Part shown: positions 14,081 through 19,465 of the stretch, in pieces
How the letters are laid out: each line of letters begins with the position of its first letter
How positions within the stretch are numbered: the first letter of the stretch is position 1
NCBI GenBank assembly: GCA_041907145.1
Contig: JAYRHW010000211.1
Span: 1-19,465 of the forward strand
DNA from: JAFLCA01 sp041907145
GTDB taxonomy: Bacteria > Bdellovibrionota_C > UBA2361 > JAFLCA01
Direction of reading: 5' to 3'
Length of the DNA: 19,465 nucleotides
The notes under the pieces: generated by a model
What the model saw: only the letters and a program-made list of their open reading frames with translations
The model's database searches: none
Told to the model about the DNA's origin: nothing
Program-made: the position numbers and the translations under genes

Positions 14081-14614
14081 GTGAGTGCTCAAGAGAATTC
14101 CCGCCAAACCGCAGGAGCGCCCGCTCCCGCTCGAGACGAGGAACCTGGCATCCTCATCTTCGAACCCGACGGCCAGCACGATCCGCCCGCGCCCAAACCC
14201 GCTGCTTCCGGAGGCTCCGGCAGCAAACCACCGGGACAATCCGGAGGCTCTGCCATCGGCACCGGGGGCAACGATGACGGCAGCGGAAGCGGTTGGGACA
14301 TTCAACTTGCCGCCGATGACGATGGCGAGCCTGAACGTGAGCCAGCCGAAGAGACCCAGCATGCCCAGGCCTCGAGTGAGACTGGGCTGGTTCTGGGGGC
14401 AGACTTGCTTGGTTCCGAAGGCGGCGAACAGACGCTGCACTTCCCGACCGACGAGTCCGCCGTCGATGAACCTGCACCGGCCCTCGCTGGCGCAGGAGAA
14501 GTCGAACCTAGCTTTGGCCGATGGGACGCAGTCACCTGCCTCCTCTCGTTGGCCACTGCCGCTTCGTTCGGTATCGTGGTCTTCGTGATGGCTGCGCGAG
14601 GGGGTCTCGGCTAG
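14081..14614 (+). CDS. Acidic disordered protein with C-terminal membrane anchor
   Basis: This 177-residue protein begins at a GTG with GGAGG 8 nt upstream, one of the best ribosome binding sites in the window. Residues 1-147 are rich in Gly, Ser, Pro, Asp and Glu and should be disordered. They are broken by short hydrophobic blocks followed by acidic residues: GILIFEPDG (23-31), WDIQLAADDD (72-81), TGLVLGADLL (101-110) and QTLHFPTDES (117-126). Residues about 149-171 form one membrane helix, followed by ARGGLG. There is no signal peptide, so the topology is tail-anchored with the long acidic part in the cytoplasm. I recognise no family. The repeated blocks look like docking motifs for a partner, which is inference. 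Other long frames over the same DNA lack ribosome binding sites. Confidence 0.7.
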   Translation: MSAQENSRQTAGAPAPARDEEPGILIFEPDGQHDPPAPKPAASGGSGSKPPGQSGGSAIGTGGNDDGSGSGWDIQLAADDDGEPEREPAEETQHAQASSETGLVLGADLLGSEGGEQTLHFPTDESAVDEPAPALAGAGEVEPSFGRWDAVTCLLSLATAASFGIVVFVMAARGGLG

Positions 14615-14638
14615 AACCCTCTCGGATTCCGGACCTCA

Positions 14639-14709
14639 GCGCGGGTAGTCTCGATGGTTCGGATCCATCACGCATTTCCAGGTTTCCTTGCATTCTTCCC
14701 TACCCGCGC
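14639..14709. terminator. Long-range inverted repeat between convergent genes
   Basis: GCGCGGGTAG (14639-14648) and CTACCCGCGC (14700-14709) form a perfect 10-bp stem around 51 nt, followed on the plus strand by CTTTTGCC. Inside, GATGG and CCATC can form a small hairpin. The position, after the tail-anchored protein gene and before the convergent binding-protein gene, suits termination, but the large loop is atypical. Confidence 0.35.
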
Positions 14710-14817
14710 CTTTTGCCGTCCGCTTCATAGGGTCGCGAATCGTAACGGTGCCTGCACTGTGATTAGCGCTCGTATACACCACTGGGGACTCGTCGACGAA
14801 CAAAATCACGGGTTCGT

Positions 14818-15894
14818 CTAGAGCTTCTGAAAGCCATCCTTGGTGACCAGCTTAACGGCGGCCTTGAGCGTGAAGCGATTGTCCCCCGAGGCCGAATAGG
14901 TCCCCAGGGCTCCACGAAAATCCTTGAGCGTAGACAAATAGTCTCGCACACCCTCGCCGCCCCCGGGCCCGGCTTGCACCGCAGCGGCAAGCAGCATGAC
15001 CACATCGTGTCCGTTCGGCGCCGTGTAGAATGAGCTGGATGGAAATCGCCTTTCGAATGCCTTCGTGAAGGTCGTGGTCGCATCGTCGGCGTTGACATAC
15101 CAAGATCCAATCAACGTTCCATCGGAACTCTTCACTTCGTTTTTGTCCTCGAAGAATTCCCATCCGAACAGAGGCAGAGTAATGCCCATGCTGCGCGCTT
15201 GTTTGGCGAACGTAGACAACTGTCCGGGGAAAAGTATGGGATGAATCGCATCTATGTTCTTGGCGTTTCGAATTTTGCTTAAATACGTTTTGAAGTCTCT
15301 CGCCTCTGGTGGGTAGTCCTCATCGAGAACAATTTCCACTTGGCCCTTGTTTATCGCATCAAATGCACCTCGCACCGCGAAAGCACCCTCGTGAGTCGTC
15401 GTGATACGGGCAACTTTCTTGTACCCTCGACGCAGAACCTCCGGAAGCATCGCCCTCGCCTCCTCATCAGGGGTTACCCAAAAGTTAAAGGCATATCGAC
15501 GCCCCTGTACGACCTTAGGATCCGAAGCGATGGCAATGAGAGGAATTTTCCTGCTTTCGGCTATCGGAGCAATCGCGTGAGCGGTACCGGAAGAAATATT
15601 CACCAGCACATCGACATGCTGCTCACTGATCAGCTTATGCGCCGCGGTCACGGCTTTCGCAGCGTTAAGCGCGTCATCCTCGTAGCTCATGTGGAGTAAA
15701 TTGCGATGCTCGGGATAGAGGGATTCGAGGGCGACCTGCATTCCGTTCTTAAAGGCATCACCGATACTCGCCGCATCGCCACTAAGGGGGATAATGACTC
15801 CGACTCGCAGCCCCCGTGGCGCTTCCTCCGCTTGAACGGGGCAGGAAGCAATTCCCATAAGGACGCAGGACAATAATCGCAGAAATCTACGCAT
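14818..15894 (-). CDS. Second periplasmic ligand-binding protein (Leu/Ile/Val-type)
   Basis: The protein has 358 residues from the ATG at 15894. It begins MRRFLRLLSCVLMGIASC, where IASC fits a lipobox, so it may be a lipoprotein; cleavage after VQA by signal peptidase I is the alternative. The mature part starts LRVGVIIPLSGDAASIGDAFKNG, the standard opening of Peripla_BP_6 proteins. It continues with SYEDDALNAAKAV, a NISSGTAHAIAPIAES loop and a later GHDVVMLLAAAVQAG helix. Such proteins bind amino acids, amides or aromatic acids, and some act as sensor domains. No ABC transporter genes are adjacent; the upstream genes on the same strand are the 87-residue peptide and the Nudix-like gene. An in-frame GTG at 15951 would put 19 residues ahead of the signal peptide, so the ATG is preferred. 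Ligand unknown. Confidence 0.85.
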   Translation of the reverse strand: MRRFLRLLSCVLMGIASCPVQAEEAPRGLRVGVIIPLSGDAASIGDAFKNGMQVALESLYPEHRNLLHMSYEDDALNAAKAVTAAHKLISEQHVDVLVNISSGTAHAIAPIAESRKIPLIAIASDPKVVQGRRYAFNFWVTPDEEARAMLPEVLRRGYKKVARITTTHEGAFAVRGAFDAINKGQVEIVLDEDYPPEARDFKTYLSKIRNAKNIDAIHPILFPGQLSTFAKQARSMGITLPLFGWEFFEDKNEVKSSDGTLIGSWYVNADDATTTFTKAFERRFPSSSFYTAPNGHDVVMLLAAAVQAGPGGGEGVRDYLSTLKDFRGALGTYSASGDNRFTLKAAVKLVTKDGFQKL

Positions 15895-15931
15895 ATATAT
15901 CTCGCCAGAAAGTAACGGGGGAATCCCGCGC

Positions 15932-15961
15932 ACGATAGCACAAGTAGGCACACGATGTCGC
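15932..15961 (-). promoter_or_regulatory. Weak candidate promoter of the second binding-protein gene
   Basis: On the minus strand GCGACA (15956-15961) and an extended -10 TGC-TATCGT (hexamer at 15932-15937) are separated by 18 nt. This would give a leader of about 30 nt before the ATG at 15894, so the gene may be transcribed separately from the 87-residue peptide gene. Confidence 0.3.
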
Positions 15962-15979
15962 GAGAATTAGAAAATCAGA

Positions 15980-16243
15980 CTACCCGCAGCGAAATCCAGC
16001 GAAGCTCACGATCTTACAAAAGACAGAAATCATCGCCTGAATAATCATGTAGAAGAATTTGATGATTTTATCGATGACTGAGTCGGTGGTATCGACGGAA
16101 AAGCCAATCGTGTTACCAAAGACGCACTGGGATGACTGCGGCTCGGCGCTGGCAGCAACCGTTGTACCTAGTACGAGCAGGATGAAAAGGATGCCCGCGA
16201 GCAGAAAAAGCGAAAAACGAAAACGACTAGTATTTGTGTCCAT
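15980..16243 (-). CDS. Small exported peptide with C-terminal hydrophobic helix
   Basis: This is an 87-residue protein with a strong GAGGGGA ribosome binding site just before its ATG, which makes it a likely real gene. Residues 8-33 are a signal peptide ending ASA before EPQSS. The mature peptide of about 54 residues has Cys40, Cys76 and Cys86 and a hydrophobic, amphipathic-looking helix at about 56-83 (IDKIIKFFYMIIQAMISVFC). I recognise no family. The shape could fit a small membrane-inserting peptide, a pilin-like subunit or a membrane-associated accessory protein; nothing decides between these. It sits between the Nudix-like gene (79 nt upstream) and the second binding-protein gene (86 nt downstream), all on the minus strand. 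Confidence 0.65.
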   Translation of the reverse strand: MDTNTSRFRFSLFLLAGILFILLVLGTTVAASAEPQSSQCVFGNTIGFSVDTTDSVIDKIIKFFYMIIQAMISVFCKIVSFAGFRCG

Positions 16244-16321
16244 AGTCCCCTCACCGCTCGCAATGGTTTCTGGCAGTTAAGCCAGTATGACATAGAAAGG
16301 GGGTCTACTGCGAGGAGTGCG

Positions 16322-17083
16322 TTAGCGATTCGTTTCAGCAGCAAAGATTGCCCCAAGGTACTCCTGCATAGGGGAGCATAATCTCTTCCCAATTTCCGAA
16401 TATTCAAAATCTTCCCGGGACAACCACAAGGGCGCACGCGACTGGGAGTCCAAGGAGATCGCTGGGGGCTCCACACCTTCAAGCATCGCCACCATGGTTA
16501 CCGACGGCGTATGCCGACGTTCAACGAAAGGTTGTCCATTACCATCAAGACGTTCACGCTCGAACCTATATTCGCCAAAGCCAAGGGAATGCAGTGAAGA
16601 AACCTGCTGCGGCTGAATGCCCGCTTCATTGAAAAGCACCAGCAAGGCGTTGGCGTGGAGCGACCACTTCGAAGATAGCGGGTGCTCAACTGGCGGCAGG
16701 CACTGGCGGCCCCCCAGCATCCAGCGATGCCCCTCGAGAGGCCAAAGCGCTCGCTCGATGGTCAGTACGGAAAATTGATCAGTTCTATTCTTCGAGACCG
16801 CAAGTACATCACAGCAGAGAACTGGCAAATTCTGAGTGATCTCATGATACAACCCGTCTGGAATCCGGCGAGCGAGACTACCATCGCGGGCAGCGTCAAA
16901 ACGAACCTCGGCGAACGGGGATTCTGCCACTCGATAGATCGCCGGCGACGTCAGCCAATCGGGATTGATCATAGAGACGGAAAGCAGATTTTGCTCATAC
17001 GGGCGATCAATCGCTCCGGAGCCCGCATCCGGCTGGCCGCCAATCGACTCTCCAGGTGACCTCACAGTGACTGCAATCGGCAT
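16322..17083 (-). CDS. Nudix-like protein with degenerate catalytic box
   Basis: The protein has 253 residues; the ATG at 17083 is preceded by GGAGAT. Residues about 73-205 follow the order of Nudix proteins close to GDP-mannose mannosyl hydrolase: IPDGLYHEITQNLPVLCCDVL, then VLTIERALWPLEGHRWMLGG (start of the box), HANALLVLFNEAGI (end of the box) and a long strand region to about 203. In active enzymes the box reads G-x5-E-x7-R-E-hydrophobic-x-E-E-x-G. Here the Arg-Glu pair is replaced by Leu-Val and the first Glu of the EE pair by Asn; only Glu153 and Gly155 of the end remain. Metal-dependent hydrolysis is therefore doubtful, and a binding or regulatory role is possible. Residues 1-70 and 206-253 are not recognised. 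It heads a minus-strand series with the small exported peptide and the second binding protein. Confidence 0.55.
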   Translation of the reverse strand: MPIAVTVRSPGESIGGQPDAGSGAIDRPYEQNLLSVSMINPDWLTSPAIYRVAESPFAEVRFDAARDGSLARRIPDGLYHEITQNLPVLCCDVLAVSKNRTDQFSVLTIERALWPLEGHRWMLGGRQCLPPVEHPLSSKWSLHANALLVLFNEAGIQPQQVSSLHSLGFGEYRFERERLDGNGQPFVERRHTPSVTMVAMLEGVEPPAISLDSQSRAPLWLSREDFEYSEIGKRLCSPMQEYLGAIFAAETNR

Positions 17084-17199
17084 TTTAAATCTCCGCGCCT
17101 GGGCATAGACCTATCCCGTAGCTGACGTAAGGAGAGGTCGCCATAGAGTGTCGGACAGTTACAGATATTTCTATAGGGCTTTGGGGGCGCCGGCCGGGC

Positions 17200-17748
17200 T
17201 CACGAGGTGGCCGGGGGGCGCTTGAGGTACCCGTTGGCAGCCATATTCGCTCCCATCAGCACATAATCCTGGGGGTCATCTGGCGCAGATGTTCCAAGTC
17301 CATCGACATATCGATTGAACATGCAGAATGCTGCGGCTATCCCCACCGTGGAGTGGATCATCTCATCGTCTGCTCCAGCTGCACGGGCTCGCGCAATAGC
17401 CTCACCGGTGACCGACTTGCCGCCTTGCCTGACCAGATCAGCGATGGCCAAGAGTGAATTCAATTTTTCATCGCCCTGCACTGCTCCAGTGGCCAACACC
17501 TCGTCCATGATTGCGTGATCCCTGCCGAGATGCGCCCGAGCAGCGGCAGCATGCGACTGCGTACAAAAGTGGCATCTATTTCCATGTGAGACATGCGTCG
17601 CGATGATTTCTCGCTCGGCCAAACTCAAAGCCGAAGGCTGACGCAGGAAAGCCTCGGCCAGTCCTCGCATGACCTGCGCGGTCTCGGGAAAGGCCAAAAA
17701 CGGGCCCACGATTCCGGGGGCACCAACAGGGACAGAAATATGCGCCAT
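17200..17748 (-). CDS. AhpD/carboxymuconolactone decarboxylase-like protein
   Basis: The protein has 182 residues from the ATG at 17748, which is preceded by an excellent GAGGAGA; an in-frame start at 17796 would lie in the promoter and is rejected. The all-helical CMD fold is marked by LSLAEREIIATHVSHGNRCHFCTQSHAAAAR, with Cys59, Cys62 and His66 forming the CxxC-x3-H redox site of AhpD-like peroxidase-related proteins. A second helical half (about 95-150) includes the MIHSTVGIAAAFCMFNRYVDGL stretch typical of the uncharacterised peroxidase-related branch. Such proteins are cytosolic and act in peroxide or alkyl hydroperoxide defence. The gene has its own promoter and is divergent from the four-span membrane protein gene. 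Confidence 0.88.
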   Translation of the reverse strand: MAHISVPVGAPGIVGPFLAFPETAQVMRGLAEAFLRQPSALSLAEREIIATHVSHGNRCHFCTQSHAAAARAHLGRDHAIMDEVLATGAVQGDEKLNSLLAIADLVRQGGKSVTGEAIARARAAGADDEMIHSTVGIAAAFCMFNRYVDGLGTSAPDDPQDYVLMGANMAANGYLKRPPATS

Positions 17749-17795
17749 GACTTCTCCTCGGCTGCCGGAGCAAGGTAAGCTCCCGCGCCTCGGCA

Positions 17796-17823
17796 ATTAT
17801 AGCAAATCGGAATTCTTTGTCTT
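17796..17823 (-). promoter_or_regulatory. Promoter of the AhpD-like gene
   Basis: On the minus strand a perfect TATAAT (17796-17801) is preceded by AAGACA (17818-17823) with a 16-nt spacer. Transcription would start near 17788, giving a 40-nt leader before the ATG at 17748. Confidence 0.6.
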
Positions 17824-17943
17824 GTTGGGGCTTGCTTGGCCTTTTAGCTCGCTAAGCAGTCCTAAGTTGCTGGTTTTGGAACGATTTCAGATCGATCACA
17901 AACTTATCTTAGAAGCAGATTTACGATATACTTGCCTGACGTC

Positions 17944-17970
17944 TTGATGCTCATTTCACCTCCTTATATC
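17944..17970 (+). promoter_or_regulatory. Candidate promoter of the four-span membrane protein gene
   Basis: TTGATG (17944-17949) and TATATC (17965-17970) are 15 nt apart. The predicted start near 17977 falls at the edge of the palindrome at 17978-17996, the usual layout for a repressor site. The short spacer lowers confidence. Confidence 0.4.
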
Positions 17971-17977
17971 GGTAGCA

Positions 17978-17996
17978 GATAGAAACGGTTTCTATC
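17978..17996. promoter_or_regulatory. Perfect 19-bp palindrome, probable operator
   Basis: GATAGAAACGGTTTCTATC is a perfect inverted repeat with 9-bp arms and one central base. It lies between the divergent AhpD-like and four-span membrane protein genes, 48 bp before the latter and just after its candidate -10 box. The GAAAC...GTTTC core is the type of site bound by TetR-family repressors (for example the G/CAAAC-N2-4-GTTTG/C motif reported for PsrA), although the spacer here is only 1 nt. No regulator gene is in the window. The family assignment is inference. Confidence 0.55.
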
Positions 17997-18000
17997 CTGA

Positions 18001-18008
18001 GGTTTCAC
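18001..18008 (+). promoter_or_regulatory. Third copy of the GGTTTCAC octamer
   Basis: GGTTTCAC occurs 36 bp before the start codon at 18044, a few bases after the palindrome. It matches the octamers at 11068-11075 and 13987-13994, all on the plus strand and upstream of plus-strand genes. Confidence 0.25.
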
Positions 18009-18043
18009 CGGACGCACCAACACGCGCAGAGAGGAGTCAACAC

Positions 18044-18445
18044 ATGCGCAAGGCGATCCTGAACTACGTATGGTTCGTGGCAGAGGGCTTCATCGTTCTG
18101 GCCGTCTTCTGGGGGCTGGGCGCGTTGATCAGCAGCGGCGCTGACTGGATTCTCCGCCACTGGCTGATTTTCGGGTGGCTGGCCATCACCGCAGCGCTGC
18201 TCCTCGGAACGATGCTCGCTCAAGACGTCGTGGCTGGAGTGGCGATGGCGATCATCGTTGGAGTGCTCTACGGCGTCGGCGCCCTCGTTCTGTATCTGGT
18301 CGGGGTAAAACTCTTCGACTGGATCGCGTGGATTCCCAGCCTACCCTTCAGAAGTCTGTGGGTAGCCATGGGAGCCATCGGCTTCTTCTCGTGGCTGTAC
18401 TTCAAAGTCGAACAAACGCCCAAGGACGAGCCCTCCCCGGCCTAA
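18044..18445 (+). CDS. Small four-span membrane protein, unknown function
   Basis: This 133-residue protein begins at an ATG with AGAGGAG about 8 nt upstream. Four hydrophobic segments lie at about residues 6-29, 39-58, 61-91 and 104-122, and a charged tail ends KVEQTPKDEPSPA. It is an inner-membrane protein with no family I recognise. Its control region holds a candidate promoter and a perfect palindrome, so it is probably regulated by a repressor responding to an unknown signal. The divergent AhpD-like gene might share that regulation, but the palindrome is about 190 bp from that gene's own -10 box. The DNA is more GC-rich than the adjacent intergenic region, consistent with a true gene. 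Confidence 0.75.
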   Translation: MRKAILNYVWFVAEGFIVLAVFWGLGALISSGADWILRHWLIFGWLAITAALLLGTMLAQDVVAGVAMAIIVGVLYGVGALVLYLVGVKLFDWIAWIPSLPFRSLWVAMGAIGFFSWLYFKVEQTPKDEPSPA

Positions 18446-18599
18446 ACTTCAACCAGCATTCACTAGGCACCGACAAGCGGCGATTTCGATCTCGCTCTGT
18501 TAGGTGACTTAAACGGATGGCGGTTGCTCCGGGGGATCGGTGGTTTTGACAAAGGTCTGGATGCCGCCTCACAGCGTCGTCCTCATACTATCTGACTAC

Positions 18600-18620
18600 C
18601 GATTCCCTTTTCTCGGGATC
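18600..18620. terminator. Weak hairpin between convergent genes
   Basis: GAT-CCC and GGG-ATC arms around 18601-18620 can pair with one bulged T and a short TTTTCT-type loop, between the stop of the membrane protein gene and the convergent cupin gene. The pairing is short and no good T-tract follows, so it is only a candidate. I see nothing else in the 193-bp gap. Confidence 0.25.
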
Positions 18621-18638
18621 TAAACCAGCTACTCGTGC

Positions 18639-19130
18639 TTAGAGAGGCGGGCCGACAAAAGTTACTCCGTACTGGCCGAAGACCCCCGCGATTTGTTCGG
18701 GTGTCATCGGACTTCTCCCACTCCCCGGATCAGGATCCTGCACTGCCCGAAATGGGGTCTCAAGACCAGCCGGAGTGCAGGTGACATGCAGCAAGCCTAT
18801 TTCTGAACCGATATTCTTGAAGGCATGAACCGACTTTCGCGGGGCAAAAGCGAAAGAGCCGGCCCCGGCAATGATTTCCTGCCCATCAATCGAAATTTTA
18901 AAGGTGCCTTTCACGACGTAAAACAACTCATCCTCGCGCTCGTGGATATGCAGCGGCGGTCCCTCACCTGGGGGAATTGGACACTCGAACATACAGCACT
19001 GCTCATTAGTCGCGGCCCCGTCGATCAACACTCGCACACCGCCGCCGATGATATTGAATCTTTCCCCCTCGCCCGGGGCCAGCAAGACCGCTGGGGTGGA
19101 TGCCATTTTAGCTGCGGTATTAGGATTCAT
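18639..19130 (-). CDS. Cupin-domain protein
   Basis: This 163-residue protein is a single cupin barrel. Motif 1 is complete as GPPLHIHEREDELFYVVKG with His61, His63 and Glu68. Motif 2 is GSFAFAPRKSVHAFKN with His102. These four residues form the usual metal site. The arrangement resembles the quercetin 2,3-dioxygenase-like cupins, but small single-domain cupins have very varied roles and the substrate cannot be predicted. The final 40 residues (Pro/Gly-rich, then PEQIAGVFGQYGVTFVGPPL) are a tail often seen in these proteins. The ATG at 19130 is preceded by GAGAGG at a slightly long distance. The gene stands alone, convergent with the small membrane protein gene. Confidence 0.88.
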   Translation of the reverse strand: MNPNTAAKMASTPAVLLAPGEGERFNIIGGGVRVLIDGAATNEQCCMFECPIPPGEGPPLHIHEREDELFYVVKGTFKISIDGQEIIAGAGSFAFAPRKSVHAFKNIGSEIGLLHVTCTPAGLETPFRAVQDPDPGSGRSPMTPEQIAGVFGQYGVTFVGPPL

Positions 19131-19265
19131 GGAGCGGCCTCTCTCTAGAAGTTAAATCAGTATTGTGCAAACGATCAAAAAGGCGCTCTGAAGATAGCAA
19201 GTTGGGCCCCTCCTATTCAAGCAATTTGCAATTCTCAAGAAAGGACGGAGGCAATCGAGGGGTGG

Positions 19266-19309
19266 AAAAAATGCAGCCGGGCCCAGCGTAAAGTAAACGC
19301 CGGACCCGG
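19266..19309 (-). terminator. Intrinsic terminator of the partial gene at the right edge
   Basis: On the minus strand CCGGGTCCGGCGT (19297-19309) pairs with ACGCTGGGCCCGG (19277-19289) as a 13-bp stem with two G-U pairs and a 7-nt loop. After CTGCA comes a run of six T (19266-19271). It lies about 30 nt after the stop codon of the gene that runs off the window and is the best terminator here. Confidence 0.85.
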
Positions 19310-19339
19310 TTGCGAACCTATCAGCATCCTGCCGAGGCC

Positions 19340-19465
19340 TTAGGGCTGGGCGTATTCCCAGTCAAGGCTGTCGTCCACGATGAGTTTGCCGTCCGTGTCG
19401 TTGACGACGAGACGGGAGCTGAAGTTCTGCTCCCACTCGCTCGCCGGTACGGTCACCGACAAACC
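19340..19465 (-). CDS. C-terminal fragment of an unidentified protein (runs off the window)
   Basis: The last 41 codons of a minus-strand gene are present, ending in TAA at 19340-19342. The fragment has alternating hydrophobic and polar residues (GLSVTVPASEWEQNF, then SSRLVVNDTDGKLIVDDSLD) and ends WEYAQP. This suggests a beta-rich C-terminal domain. A strong intrinsic terminator follows, and the reading frame stays open to the edge, so it is likely a real gene. The fragment is too short for a family call. Confidence 0.6.
   Translation of the reverse strand, partial: GLSVTVPASEWEQNFSSRLVVNDTDGKLIVDDSLDWEYAQP

Noticed and set aside
14085..14588. Alternative plus-strand frame (167 codons) over the tail-anchored protein gene
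   Set aside because: Lacks correct spacing to the GGAGG site; the GTG at 14081 is spaced properly and its frame gives a clean membrane anchor.
16270..16287. CTGGC-AGTTAA-GCCAG hairpin before the 87-residue peptide gene
   Set aside because: Five base pairs only and no T-tract; could be chance.
17191..17213. CGGCC/GGCCG hairpin at the end of the AhpD-like gene
   Set aside because: Only five base pairs, overlaps the stop codon and has no T-tract, so it is not listed as a terminator.

Overview
The window looks like chromosomal DNA of a proteobacterium, most likely a gammaproteobacterium. The clearest hint is slyX at the left edge, whose protein ends in the family's PPHY signature. Gene starts with GGAG-type ribosome binding sites, sec signal peptides and periplasmic binding proteins also fit a Gram-negative cell. 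I cannot name the genus. I see no rRNA, tRNA, CRISPR array, transposase or phage gene. By eye, base composition is uneven: the M20 peptidase gene and the small membrane protein near 18 kb are GC-rich, while much of the left 8 kb is more AT-rich.

Layout. (1) 1-1198, plus strand: slyX and a two-span membrane protein of a conserved but uncharacterised type. (2) 1250-5585: a surface-type collagen-like protein on the minus strand, divergent from a two-gene plus-strand unit encoding a multi-span GT-C-type glycosyltransferase and a GT32-type (DXD) glycosyltransferase. (3) 5615-7571, minus strand: a periplasmic ligand-binding protein whose gene overlaps that of a DMT/EamA permease. (4) 7886-10849: a large secreted protein with a Pro/Thr linker, a PKD domain and a probable parallel beta-helix. 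(5) 11120-14614, plus strand: an M20 metallopeptidase, a CYTH-domain protein fused to a membrane domain, and an acidic, disordered, tail-anchored protein. (6) 14818-17083, minus strand: a Nudix-like protein with a degraded catalytic motif, an 87-residue exported peptide with a second hydrophobic helix, and a second orphan ligand-binding protein. (7) 17200-19465: an AhpD/carboxymuconolactone-decarboxylase-like protein, a four-span membrane protein, a cupin, and the 3' end of another minus-strand gene with a good terminator.

The strongest functional idea is that the two glycosyltransferases decorate the Thr-rich collagen-like protein, as in other bacterial collagen-like glycoproteins. The most unusual single protein is the CYTH domain joined to a membrane domain that resembles the VIT/CCC1 family. 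It is preceded by a leader containing two perfect, interleaved 8-bp inverted repeats that could fold as a pseudoknot. A perfect 19-bp palindrome sits at the expected start of transcription of the four-span membrane protein gene. Function calls rest on recognising family motifs by eye; no similarity search was run.
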